DNA of 64,000 nt from Arsenicibacter rosenii (GTDB lineage Bacteria; Bacteroidota; Bacteroidia; Cytophagales; Spirosomataceae), in NCBI RefSeq assembly GCF_001870735.1, contig NZ_MORL01000004.1, positions 376,250 to 440,249 of the forward strand, in the 5' to 3' direction. Within the stretch, counting starts at the first letter, position 1. Each line of letters opens with the position of its first letter. Positions 17,395 to 26,541 of this stretch are shown in pieces. A program made the translations under genes and the position numbers. The notes below the pieces were generated by a model. It was not told where the DNA came from, did no database searches, and worked only from the letters and a program-made list of their open reading frames with translations.

Positions 17395-18669
17395 GGCCGG
17401 CGGTGCTGTCCGGACGTTTACCGTACAGCTATTAAATTTATTGACATCGTTGTGCGCTTTGATTTCCGATAGCTTACCGCTTGCCGGAATTTCGAAGCGC
17501 GTAAACCGCAGGTCTTCCTGTTTTTCCTGCACACAGATGTTCATCGGGTTCTGCGCAATGGATTTGCCTTTGCTATCGTCAATGATGCCGTCGTAGACCA
17601 CATCCTGCGATTTAAAACACTTGGCCGCCACCAGCTTACCCATGTCCTTGGTCAGATCCGGTACACTGATCGAACGCTCAAAACTGTTGTTGTGCACATA
17701 CACATTGGTAGTAAACGGCGACCAGCCCGGATGTTTCGGAATCGGCAAATCGGTAATGTGATAACTGGCAATGGCGATACCAATCGTCTTATGGTCAATC
17801 AGCTTGTTATCGAAAATATCGACTTCGTTACCAGCCAGCACAATAATGCCGCTTCCGGGTGGTACCATCGTAATGGCATTGCCGTTCTGACCGGCACTGG
17901 CGACGGCAAAGTTTTCGTGGTTATTGTTCTTAATGGTGTTCTTGTAGACTTTTGTCCGCGACCCAAACGGTTTGGGCAAGCCGGGGAGGTTAAAAATCAG
18001 AATCCCGCCCGTGTTGTTCTCCGTCAGATTATTGTATACCTCCGCATTATCGGAGTTTTCGATTTCGATGCCTGCCACGTTTTCAAAAACGACATTATCC
18101 CGCACAATGATATTCTCCGACTGTCCCACATAAATACCGGCATCCCGCGAGTGCGAGACCTCACATTTTTCGACCAGCACATTTTTGCACTGTACCGGAT
18201 AAATCCCGTACGTACCGCTCTTGCTCAGGTCCTGATTGGTCCAGGTCGTGTTGATCCGGCGGAAGGTCAGCCCTTCGCAGTGCTGGGTTTTGATGCAGTC
18301 GCCCGGAGCGTCCATGACCGTAAAGTCCTGTAAAACAATCTGATTACCGGCAACCTTCATGCCTTCGCCCCCCGTTGTGATGTTCTTAAACGACAGCACC
18401 GTTTTGTACATGCCCGCCCCCTGAATAGTCACGTTGTTGACCTTATCGAGAATCAGCTGGGTATTCAGTTCGAAATAGCCTTCCGGAATCTGAATCGTTT
18501 CTCCTTCCTTCGCCTCGATGAATTTTTCGACAAGCCCCTCCATTTGTTCGGCAGAGGCTTTGGGTAAAGAAGTTACGTCTAATTTAGATTGCTGTGTACT
18601 CTCGGTCTGGCAGCTAAACAGCCATACGCTCAGGCAGCCAAGGCCCAGCATTGTGCGGGTAACTATCAT
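17389..18669 (-). CDS. Parallel beta-helix repeat lipoprotein (partner of SO2930-type cytochrome)
   Basis: A 426-residue outer or periplasmic lipoprotein with lipobox LFSC (Cys20). From about residue 75 onward there are repeated beta-helix rungs (VTIQGAGMYKT, NIIVRDNVVFENVAGIEIENS, AEVYNNLTENNTGGI), a NosD/pectate-lyase-like right-handed helix. No catalytic residues can be assigned. It lies upstream of the dihaem cytochrome on the same strand, with the 26-bp array between. The conserved pairing suggests that the two act together at the cell surface, in an unknown process. Confidence 0.85.
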   Translation of the reverse strand: MIVTRTMLGLGCLSVWLFSCQTESTQQSKLDVTSLPKASAEQMEGLVEKFIEAKEGETIQIPEGYFELNTQLILDKVNNVTIQGAGMYKTVLSFKNITTGGEGMKVAGNQIVLQDFTVMDAPGDCIKTQHCEGLTFRRINTTWTNQDLSKSGTYGIYPVQCKNVLVEKCEVSHSRDAGIYVGQSENIIVRDNVVFENVAGIEIENSDNAEVYNNLTENNTGGILIFNLPGLPKPFGSRTKVYKNTIKNNNHENFAVASAGQNGNAITMVPPGSGIIVLAGNEVDIFDNKLIDHKTIGIAIASYHITDLPIPKHPGWSPFTTNVYVHNNSFERSISVPDLTKDMGKLVAAKCFKSQDVVYDGIIDDSKGKSIAQNPMNICVQEKQEDLRFTRFEIPASGKLSEIKAHNDVNKFNSCTVNVRTAPPAL

Positions 18670-18946
18670 GTGTGCAGTCTTTGTTTAGGAATATTTCACA
18701 ATACTATATACTTTTTCAGTGACTTAAAAGGCTATATGCAGGTAAAGCAGCTATTGAATCCGGCCTCATTGACGTGCGCCGGTAACCGCGCTTATGTTCT
18801 CCCGCGCCGCTACTGTTGCGGGACGACCTTATTCTTTTTTCACTGTTCCTTTATCCATTTTTCTCACCGGTAGCAGGACGGCACAGGAAACATTTTTCAT
18901 TAGAATAATCCATCTTTGTGCTTATTTTCTAAACTTATCATGAGCA

Positions 18947-19528
18947 ATGGCGACCAGTAACCCCTCAGGTGAATTATGGCTGCGCTTTAAGGCGGGCGAT
19001 GAACGGGCACTGGGTGAACTGGCCAGACTCCATTACCGCAGCCTGTATAACTACGGCCTCCGGCTAACCACCGATTCAGATCTTGTCTGGGACACGATTC
19101 AGGACCTCTGGCTTGAACTCTGGGATCGCCGCGACAAGGTGGGCGATGCGGTTTTCGTCAAAACTTACCTCCTGAAATCCCTGCGATACAAGCTATTACG
19201 CCGTCTACCAAATCAATACCCGACCCGTACGGATGAACTGACCTATACCAACACCCCTTCAGAATCGCCGGTAGAGCAGCAGATCATCGACGACGAAAGT
19301 ATGGCCGGGCAGATGGCCCAGCTTCAGCGGCTGATGGCGTCGCTGACCAAACGGCAGCAGGAAGTATTGTACCTCCGCTTCTACCAGAATCTGGAAAACC
19401 ACGAAATTGCCCAGATCATGGGCATGGAACGCCAGAGTGTGGCCAACCTGCTCCACCGCACCCTGAAAGAACTCCGCGAACACTGGTCGTCCAGCCTCCT
19501 GTTGCTGCTGTTACAGATGTGCTGGTAA
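18947..19528 (+). CDS. ECF-type RNA polymerase sigma factor
   Basis: A 193-residue sigma-70 family protein of the Bacteroidota FecI/RpoE-like group. A region-2 helix set lies at about 10-75 (LHYRSLYNYGLRLTTDSDLVWDTIQDLWLELW) and a region-4 helix-turn-helix at about 130-180 (RQQEVLYLRFYQNLENHEIAQIM). It lies upstream of a FecR anti-sigma gene, SusC and SusD, the standard cell-surface signalling set. A near match to a -7 box (CATCTTTG, 18911-18918) precedes it. The ATG at 18940 is out of frame and ends after six codons. Confidence 0.93.
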   Translation: MATSNPSGELWLRFKAGDERALGELARLHYRSLYNYGLRLTTDSDLVWDTIQDLWLELWDRRDKVGDAVFVKTYLLKSLRYKLLRRLPNQYPTRTDELTYTNTPSESPVEQQIIDDESMAGQMAQLQRLMASLTKRQQEVLYLRFYQNLENHEIAQIMGMERQSVANLLHRTLKELREHWSSSLLLLLLQMCW

Positions 19529-19627
19529 GAGACTTGCACTATCCCCTAAAATTTTTTCACATTTTTCTGAGTATTGCCGGTGCATTGATGTCACTATGGG
19601 TTAGAAGGCCGAAGAAAGCCACAAACC

Positions 19628-20749
19628 ATGATCGACTACCGCACATACGAAGCCGAAGACTTTATCCTTGATGAATCGTTCCGGCGATGGGCGCTTCAGG
19701 CAGACCCGCAGGCAACAGCCTTCTGGGAGGCCTGGCAGTTACAGCATCCCGACCGTGCTGATGTAGTCAGGCAGGCCCGCAGGCTGGCCCGTAACCTGTC
19801 TGACTATTATGCCGATGATGCGACCGAAGACCGTATTCAGCAGGAAGTGAACCGGTTGATGCTCGGCGCCCTTGACCGTTCAGCGCAGGAAGAAGAACCC
19901 GTCCGGCCGCTTTGGTATGCATCTCCCGTGTGGCGCTGGACAGCCGCCGCCTGTGTTGTTCTGCTGGCGGCTTTTGGTTATTGGCAGTATCGGACCGATA
20001 CGCAGCAGACCGCCGTCTCCGGCACCTATGCCGCCCGCGTTGAGCAGGCCGGTAATGCCCTTATTGAGAAGACCAATACCTCGGCCCAAACGCTGAACAT
20101 ACTCCTGAGCGATGGCAGTGTCGTGTCGCTGGCCCCGCGCAGCAGCATCAGTTATCCGGCCCGCTTCGACAAGGCATCGCGGACGGTGTATCTGCAGGGA
20201 GAAGCCTTTTTTGATGTCGTCAAGAATCCGGCGAGCCCTTTCCTGATTTATGCCAATCACACCATTACCAAAGTATTAGGCACCAGTTTTGTCGTGCGGG
20301 CGTATGAAGACGAGCCGGATGTACAGGTCAGCGTACGGACGGGACGCGTGTCGGTATATGCCCAGAACGATTACGAACGGGCCCGGCAAACCGGCGACCG
20401 TCAGCTGCGCGGCGTTGTACTGACGCCAAACCAGCAGGTGACCTACAACATCAAGGGCGACCGGCTCGATAAAAGCCTGGTGGAGCGGCCCATGGCGATT
20501 CTGGCGACCATTCCGAGCCGCGAACAGACTTTCGACGATATGCCGATTGCGCAAATGCTGCTGGCGCTTGAAAAAACCTACGGCGTTGATCTGGTTTTTA
20601 ACGAAGACGATTTAATGAGATGTCGGGCGACGATTTCCTTCGCGGAGGAAAACCTCATGGAGCGGCTCGATGTCATTTGCCAGACGGTCGGGGCTTCATT
20701 TGAAGTCATCGACGGTCAGATTGTTATTGACAGTAAAGGCTGTCAGTAA
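19628..20749 (+). CDS. FecR family anti-sigma factor
   Basis: A 373-residue single-pass inner-membrane protein. The cytoplasmic N-terminal part (about 1-100) would bind the sigma factor; one transmembrane helix follows (WTAAACVVLLAAFGYW, about 105-121); then come the periplasmic FecR domain (about 150-245: SDGSVVSLAPRSSISYP, RTVYLQGEAFFDVVKN) and a C-terminal DUF4974-like/STN-contact domain (FDDMPIAQMLLALEKTYGVDL). It transmits the signal from the STN domain of the SusC receptor encoded downstream. A stem-loop follows the stop. Confidence 0.92.
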   Translation: MIDYRTYEAEDFILDESFRRWALQADPQATAFWEAWQLQHPDRADVVRQARRLARNLSDYYADDATEDRIQQEVNRLMLGALDRSAQEEEPVRPLWYASPVWRWTAAACVVLLAAFGYWQYRTDTQQTAVSGTYAARVEQAGNALIEKTNTSAQTLNILLSDGSVVSLAPRSSISYPARFDKASRTVYLQGEAFFDVVKNPASPFLIYANHTITKVLGTSFVVRAYEDEPDVQVSVRTGRVSVYAQNDYERARQTGDRQLRGVVLTPNQQVTYNIKGDRLDKSLVERPMAILATIPSREQTFDDMPIAQMLLALEKTYGVDLVFNEDDLMRCRATISFAEENLMERLDVICQTVGASFEVIDGQIVIDSKGCQ

Positions 20750-20789
20750 CCCGTGTTGTGTATAACCCCTGAATACCGGTTATAAAAAG

Positions 20790-20820
20790 GGGTCAATGAT
20801 GATTCCGGCATCATTGACCC
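20790..20820 (+). terminator. Stem-loop between fecR-like gene and susC-like gene
   Basis: A perfect 12-bp stem, GGGTCAATGATG and CATCATTGACCC, with a 7-nt loop. No T-run follows. It could lower read-through from sigma/anti-sigma into the receptor genes or protect the 3' end of the regulator mRNA. Confidence 0.55.
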
Positions 20821-20911
20821 TGTGTTTACCCCTGGCAAGGACCCCATTTTGGTGAGGGAGGGGGATTTTTTGTCCATTTCAAACCCAAATAGTCAAAAAA
20901 CCTTTAAAAGT

Positions 20912-23900
20912 ATGAAAAAACGTCGACAACCGTTTCGTCTGTTGCGTAGTTTTATGAGACTGACTTTTTACCAGTTACTGCTGGCCGCGCTCTTTACAAG
21001 CCTGGCAACCGCCCGACCGGTGGAAGCCCAGCGCATCATGGAGCAACGTATTACGATTCAGGCCGAAAACAAGCCCGTCAAAACCCTGCTGAACCAGCTC
21101 GGACGCCTGGCCGATGTGCGGTTTGCCTACCGCTCGGGACTGTCACAGCTTAACCAGCCGGTGTCGGTCAATGCCAGTAATCAGCGTTTATCCGACGTAC
21201 TGGATATGTTGCTCAAGCCATTGCAGTTAAGCTACCGGCTTCAGGGCCGCCAGATAATACTGAAGCCTGGTACATCCACACAAACGTCGGCGATTCCCTC
21301 CATCGAACCGCTTCAGCAGGCCATTGCGGCCATGGCACCGGCCGACCGGACCATTACCGGTCAGGTGACCGATGAGACCGGCAACAAACTGCCGGGCGTT
21401 AGTGTCGTGGTCAAAGGTACCTCACGCGGCACAACCACCGACGCCAACGGCCAGTATAAGCTGGTGATTCCGGACGACAACGTCGTGCTGGTATACAGCT
21501 TTGTCGGCTCCGTCAGTCAGGAAGTGGCGGCAGGTAGCCGCAGCAGTATTGATGTGACGTTACAGTCTGATAACCGGAGCCTGAGCGAAGTAGTGGTCAT
21601 CGGGTATGGGAATCAGGAACGCCGGAACGTAACCGGTGCGGTGGCCACTATCAAGGCAGAAGCCATCAAGGATTTACCGGTGACCAGTGCCGATCAGAAA
21701 CTGGCGGGCCAGATTGCGGGGGTACAGGTAAGTCAGGTAACAGGGACGCCCGGCGGTGGTGTGGTTATCCGCGTGCGCGGAGCCGGTTCAATCGGTGCGG
21801 GCGACGACCCGTTATATGTCATTGATGGCTTTCCGGTCAATAACTCCTACAGCCGTTCATCGAATCCGCTGAGCCTGTTAAACCCCGACGACATTGAGTC
21901 GATTTCGGTCCTGAAAGATGCGGCCTCGACGGCAATTTACGGATCGCGGGGCTCGAACGGCGTTATTCTGATTACGACAAAACGGGCTAAAAACGGGGCC
22001 TCGAAAGTGGAGTTCAGTGCCTACACCGGCCTGCAGGTTATTCCAGGGCGTGGGAAAATCGACATGATGAATGCGCAGGAATGGGCACAGTTCCGGGTAG
22101 AAGCCCGTCAGGATCTGGCCAAATTCCAGGGCAAAACCTTCGACCCGGCCACCATTCCGGCCGATTATCAGAACCCTGCCGCCCTTGGCGCAGGCACCAA
22201 CTGGTATGATGTTCTGACCCGTACGGCCCCGCAGCAGAGCTACAACCTGACGTTCTCCAAAGGCAGCGAGTCGCTTCGGTCCCTCCTCTCAGTGGGCTAC
22301 TTTGACCAGCAGGGTACGGTAAAAAATACTTCCTTTAAACGCTATTCGGCCCGCCTGAATGTTGAAGGCTCGCCGCGCAGAAACATCAATGTCGGCCTGA
22401 ACCTCAACCCATCGTTTGTCGACCGCAAGCTGACCAACACCGAAGGTCACTTCAACGACGCGTTGCTGACCCAAAGCCTACTGAACAGCCCCGTAGCGCC
22501 GGTATACAACGCCGACGGCACGTATAACCAGAACATTACCTCCACGGATCTGTTTGTGAATGCCAACCCGCTGAGCATTCTGATGGATACCAAAAACGTA
22601 TCGTCAACCTTCCGGACACTGGGTAATACCTTTATCGACATTTCGCCGGTAAAAGGCATGCACCTGAAATCGACGTTCAACATTGATTTCACCACCGCCC
22701 GGTTCGACTTTTTCAAGCCATCGACGGTGGGTGCTTTCCGGAACCCGCCGCCGCAACCAGCCACCGGTTCGGCAACAGCCAACTGGCTGCTGAACTGGCT
22801 GAACGAAAATACCCTGACCTACGACCGCGATTTCGGTAAACACCATGCAGACGTACTGGTCGGCTATACGGTTCAGAAAGAAAAATTTCAGTCGACGACC
22901 ACCAACGGCAGCCAGTTCCCGAATGATAATGTGCAAACCGTTAACGCAGCGACTCAGATCACCGCCAGCGCTGATTATCAGGAGTGGCGACTGCTGTCGT
23001 ACCTGGCCCGTCTGAACTACAACTTTGCGGATCGTTACCTGCTGAGCGCGGCCATCCGCCGCGACGGTTCATCGCGTTTCGGACCCAACAACCGCTTTGC
23101 CAATTTCCCGTCGGTATCGGCGGGCTGGCGTCTGACAAGCGAGCCTTTCTTCCCGAAAGTAAACTGGCTTGATGAAATCAAAGTACGCGCCAGCTATGGT
23201 CTGGCGGGCAACAACTCCATCGGCAACTATACCTACATTCCCGGCATCAGTACCGACAATTACAATTTTGGCGGTTCACTGGCCAGCGGTTTTCTGCTTG
23301 GCTCACTGGCCAACAACCAGCTGGGCTGGGAGCGTTCACGCCAGTTTGATGTAGGGTTTGACGCCTCTATTCTGGCCGGCCGCATCTATGTGTCGGCCGA
23401 ATATTACCAGCGACACACCGAAAGCATGCTGCAATCGCTGGATATTCCGGTGGCATCGGGCTTCTCCAGTGCCATCACCAACCTGGGCAATGTCCAGAAC
23501 AAAGGGGTTGAGTTTTCGGTCAACAGCCACAATACGACGGGCCGGCTGAAGTGGGATACCGACTTTAACATTTCGGCGAACCGGAATAAAGTACTCGACA
23601 TCGGCGGTAAAGCTCAGCTGATTTCAGGAGATGTTAGCACCAACATTACCGTTGTTGGCCAACCGATGGGTATGTTCTATGGCTATGTCTTTCAGGGCAT
23701 TGTAAATACCCAGACGGAGCTGGATGGCATCCCGAAATACGGCGGACAGGTGGTTGGCTCAGTAAAGTATGCCGACACCAACAAAGACGGCAAGGTCGAC
23801 GCCAACGACCGGACCATCATCGGAAGCCCGTATCCGACATTCATCTGGGGCCTGACTAACCGCCTGAAATACCGCGATTTCGATCTGTCAATTCTGATCA

Positions 23901-24322
23901 GCGGCGTGCAGGGTGCCAAAATCATGGATGTTTATAAGCGCTTTACGACCAACATCGACGGCGTGTTTAACGTCGAAGCGTCGGTAAAAGACCGCTGGCG
24001 GTCACCGGAACAGCCGGGTAACGGCGAAATTCCGACCACCAACGGCAGCACGTCGTGGTCGCGGGAGGTTAACTCGCTGTGGGTGAAGGATGCCTCGTTT
24101 ATTGCGGTGCGCAACATCACACTCGGCTACAACCTGAAAACGCCGTGGAAGTTCTCGGCCCGTATTTACACCAGCGCCCAGAACCCGCTGCTGTTTACAC
24201 CTTACAAAGGCGGCTGGCCGGAGCTGAACTTCCAGGGGAATAACTCGCTGGCTCCGGGCGTCAACTACACCGGCTACCCTGTACCTGTCACCTACACCCT
24301 CGGCGCTAACTTCCAATTCTAA
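20912..24322 (+). CDS. SusC/RagA-type TonB-linked outer-membrane receptor with STN domain
   Basis: About 1136 residues. An extended signal peptide (RSFMRLTFYQLLLAALFTSL) is followed by an STN signalling domain (about 45-100: KPVKTLLNQLGRLADVRFAY), a carboxypeptidase-regulatory-like domain (about 150-225: ITGQVTDETGNKLPGVSVVV), the plug (VVVIGYGNQERRNVTGAVATI; GSRGSNGVILITTK) and a 22-strand-type barrel ending in TLGANFQF. It imports oligosaccharides together with SusD and passes a signal to FecR. Start chosen at MKKRRQPFRLL; an in-frame ATG 90 bp upstream lacks signal character. It is 14 bp upstream of the susD-like gene. Confidence 0.95.
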   Translation: MKKRRQPFRLLRSFMRLTFYQLLLAALFTSLATARPVEAQRIMEQRITIQAENKPVKTLLNQLGRLADVRFAYRSGLSQLNQPVSVNASNQRLSDVLDMLLKPLQLSYRLQGRQIILKPGTSTQTSAIPSIEPLQQAIAAMAPADRTITGQVTDETGNKLPGVSVVVKGTSRGTTTDANGQYKLVIPDDNVVLVYSFVGSVSQEVAAGSRSSIDVTLQSDNRSLSEVVVIGYGNQERRNVTGAVATIKAEAIKDLPVTSADQKLAGQIAGVQVSQVTGTPGGGVVIRVRGAGSIGAGDDPLYVIDGFPVNNSYSRSSNPLSLLNPDDIESISVLKDAASTAIYGSRGSNGVILITTKRAKNGASKVEFSAYTGLQVIPGRGKIDMMNAQEWAQFRVEARQDLAKFQGKTFDPATIPADYQNPAALGAGTNWYDVLTRTAPQQSYNLTFSKGSESLRSLLSVGYFDQQGTVKNTSFKRYSARLNVEGSPRRNINVGLNLNPSFVDRKLTNTEGHFNDALLTQSLLNSPVAPVYNADGTYNQNITSTDLFVNANPLSILMDTKNVSSTFRTLGNTFIDISPVKGMHLKSTFNIDFTTARFDFFKPSTVGAFRNPPPQPATGSATANWLLNWLNENTLTYDRDFGKHHADVLVGYTVQKEKFQSTTTNGSQFPNDNVQTVNAATQITASADYQEWRLLSYLARLNYNFADRYLLSAAIRRDGSSRFGPNNRFANFPSVSAGWRLTSEPFFPKVNWLDEIKVRASYGLAGNNSIGNYTYIPGISTDNYNFGGSLASGFLLGSLANNQLGWERSRQFDVGFDASILAGRIYVSAEYYQRHTESMLQSLDIPVASGFSSAITNLGNVQNKGVEFSVNSHNTTGRLKWDTDFNISANRNKVLDIGGKAQLISGDVSTNITVVGQPMGMFYGYVFQGIVNTQTELDGIPKYGGQVVGSVKYADTNKDGKVDANDRTIIGSPYPTFIWGLTNRLKYRDFDLSILISGVQGAKIMDVYKRFTTNIDGVFNVEASVKDRWRSPEQPGNGEIPTTNGSTSWSREVNSLWVKDASFIAVRNITLGYNLKTPWKFSARIYTSAQNPLLFTPYKGGWPELNFQGNNSLAPGVNYTGYPVPVTYTLGANFQF

Positions 24323-24336
24323 CCGACAACCCTTTC

Positions 24337-25821
24337 ATGAAACGATATACTTTAGTTGTTGCCGCCTTACTCTCCCTGATGGGTTGTAACAGCGATTTCC
24401 TGACCGTGAGTCCGCAAACGTATCAGAGTGCGGGTAATTTTTTCCAGACCAAAGACCAGTTTATTCAGGCGACCAACGGAGCCTATGCCCCGTTGCAGTT
24501 TCTGTATAGCGGGACAAACGCCGGCCCCGGCGGTTCGTTCTGGGCCCTGGCCGAAATGCGTTCCGACAATACATCGTACCAGTACAATACCGGTGACCGT
24601 TCTGGTTTCCCGCTGGAAGAGCTGGACGAATTCCGCGAAATCAACACCAACTCAACCGTAGCCGATTTCTTCAACCGGAGTTACAGTGGTATTGCCCGCT
24701 GCAACGTTATTCTGGGCCGGATCCAGAACGCGCAGATTGATGCCGCTACCAAAACCCAGGTCATTGGCGAGGCCAGTTTTCTGCGGGCGTTCTACTATTT
24801 TAATCTGATCCGGTTGTATGGCAACGTACCGGCGGTCTTCGATGAAGTCACCTCAACCGATGCAGCCTTTGCCATCGCGCAGCCTAAAGCACCAGGCGAG
24901 ATTTATCCGACGATACTGAATGATGCGAAGACGGCGATCACCAACCTGCCGGACAGCTACACGGCAAACACCGACAAGGGACGGGCGACCAAAGGCAGCG
25001 CGCGGATGCTGCTGGCCGAGATATACATGACCCAGAAAAACTTTTCCGAAGCGGCCAAAGAACTACAGGTTATTGTGCAGTCGGGCAAGTATCAGCTGAA
25101 TGCCAGTTATGCCGATAACTTCAATATTGCGAAAGAAAACGGACCGGAGTCACTCTTCGAAATTCAGTATATCGAAGGATCCAACGCCGAGTTCAGCAAC
25201 TTTATTTACACGTTTGCACCGTGGAATTCAGGATCTAAGGTAGCGGCCCTGGGTGTGGCCAGCGGTGCGGCTGCGGGCTGGAACATGCCGACGCAGGATA
25301 TGCTCGATGCCTACGAAGCTAACGACCAGCGCAAAGCGGCCTCCATCGGCCTTGACTTCACCGACCCAGCCACCAACAAGGTCGTACCTTACGTCAGGAA
25401 ATACCAGAGTGTACATTCGATCCGGTATCAGACGGGCAGCAACTTTCCGGTATACCGGTATGCTGACGTCCTGCTTTCGCTGGCGGAGTGCCTGAATGAA
25501 ATCGGTTATTCGGCCGGTGGCGAGGCATTTACTTACCTGAATCAGGTACGCCGCCGCGCTGGTCTGACCGATAAAACAGCGGGCCAGGTGGCCAGTCAGG
25601 AGGCTTTCCGGCAGGCCGTAGCCAAAGAGCGTCAGGTTGAGCTGGCCTTTGAAAACCACCGCTGGTTCGACCTGCTCCGAACCGGAAAAGCGGTAGAAGT
25701 GATGACCGCCCATGCTGCCCGTGAAAAGGCGGCCAAGTCATACGTAATCAACACCGCCTACCAGACCATCAGCCTCACGCTGCCTTACCCGCTCCGCGAA
25801 ATGCAGCTCATTCCGAAATGA
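24337..25821 (+). CDS. RagB/SusD family nutrient-uptake outer-membrane lipoprotein
   Basis: A 494-residue surface lipoprotein (lipobox LMGC, Cys17) forming the lid of the SusC channel. It has a typical SusD TPR-like helical scaffold (GEASFLRAFYYFNLIRLYGNVP; KGSARMLLAEIYM) and the C-terminal RQVELAFENHRWFDLLRTGKA signature. It is encoded immediately after the SusC gene. The glycan is not known; the GH106 gene across the 36-bp array suggests a rhamnose-containing polymer. Confidence 0.95.
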   Translation: MKRYTLVVAALLSLMGCNSDFLTVSPQTYQSAGNFFQTKDQFIQATNGAYAPLQFLYSGTNAGPGGSFWALAEMRSDNTSYQYNTGDRSGFPLEELDEFREINTNSTVADFFNRSYSGIARCNVILGRIQNAQIDAATKTQVIGEASFLRAFYYFNLIRLYGNVPAVFDEVTSTDAAFAIAQPKAPGEIYPTILNDAKTAITNLPDSYTANTDKGRATKGSARMLLAEIYMTQKNFSEAAKELQVIVQSGKYQLNASYADNFNIAKENGPESLFEIQYIEGSNAEFSNFIYTFAPWNSGSKVAALGVASGAAAGWNMPTQDMLDAYEANDQRKAASIGLDFTDPATNKVVPYVRKYQSVHSIRYQTGSNFPVYRYADVLLSLAECLNEIGYSAGGEAFTYLNQVRRRAGLTDKTAGQVASQEAFRQAVAKERQVELAFENHRWFDLLRTGKAVEVMTAHAAREKAAKSYVINTAYQTISLTLPYPLREMQLIPK

Positions 25822-25908
25822 TTTCTCAGCGATGATATAGCGACAGAATGATTGGCATGATTACCTTTAGGGGTGTCGTGTCAATCATTTTTCTGTTTAA
25901 TCCCGAAA

Positions 25909-26527
25909 TCCTGTCAATCATAATCATCACAGCGACCAATCGAATCATAGTAATCCTGTCAATCATAGTCATCACAGGAATCATAGCAATCCTGTCAATC
26001 ATAGTCATCACAGGAATCATAGCAATCCTGTCAATCATAGTCATCACAGGAATCATAGCAATCCTGTCAATCATAGTCATCACAGGAATCATAGCAATCC
26101 TGTCAATCATAGTCATCACAGGAATCATAGCAATCCTGTCAATCATAGTCATCACAGGAATCATAGCAATCCTGTCAATCATAGTCATCACAGGAATCAT
26201 AGCAATCCTGTCAATCATAGTCATCACAGGAATCATAGCAATCCTGTCAATCATAGTCATCACAGGAATCATAGCAATCCTGTCAATCATAGTCATCACA
26301 GGAATCATAGCAATCCTGTCAATCATAGTCATCACAGGAATCATAGCAATCCTGTCAATCATAGTCATCACAGGAATCATAGCAATCCTGTCAATCATAG
26401 TCATCACAGGAATCATAGCAATCCTGTCAATCATAGTCATCACAGGAATCATAGCAATCCTGTCAATCATAGTCATCACAGGAATCATAGCAATCCTGTC
26501 AATCATAGTCATCACAGGAATCATACG
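25909..26527. repeat. Tandem array of sixteen 36-bp units plus a degenerate leader unit
   Basis: Sixteen almost identical 36-bp units run from 25952 to 26527, each AATCCTGTCAATCATAGTCA followed by TCACAGGAATCATAGC. A diverged, longer unit precedes them (25909-25951). Each unit is itself two related 18-bp halves, read on the minus strand as CTATGATTCCTGTGATGA and CTATGATTGACAGGATTG, with CCTGT and ACAGG inverted. Because 36 is a multiple of three and the units lack stops, both strands stay open in several frames and would encode a 12-residue periodic peptide; this is an artefact of the repeat. It fills the gap between the SusD-like gene and the GH106 gene. Confidence 0.97.
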
Positions 26528-26541
26528 AATCATAGTCCCTT

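Noticed and set aside
18589-18873. 94-codon frame between the beta-helix gene and the sigma factor gene
   Set aside because: It begins antisense to the lipoprotein signal region, has no motif and an atypical composition.
18920-18936. Further copy of the hydrogenase operator (ATTTTCTAAAC)
   Set aside because: Only the right half-site is present; the left half does not match, and the context is the sigma factor gene.
25952-26527. CRISPR array
   Set aside because: The units follow each other directly without unique spacers, and no cas gene is near.
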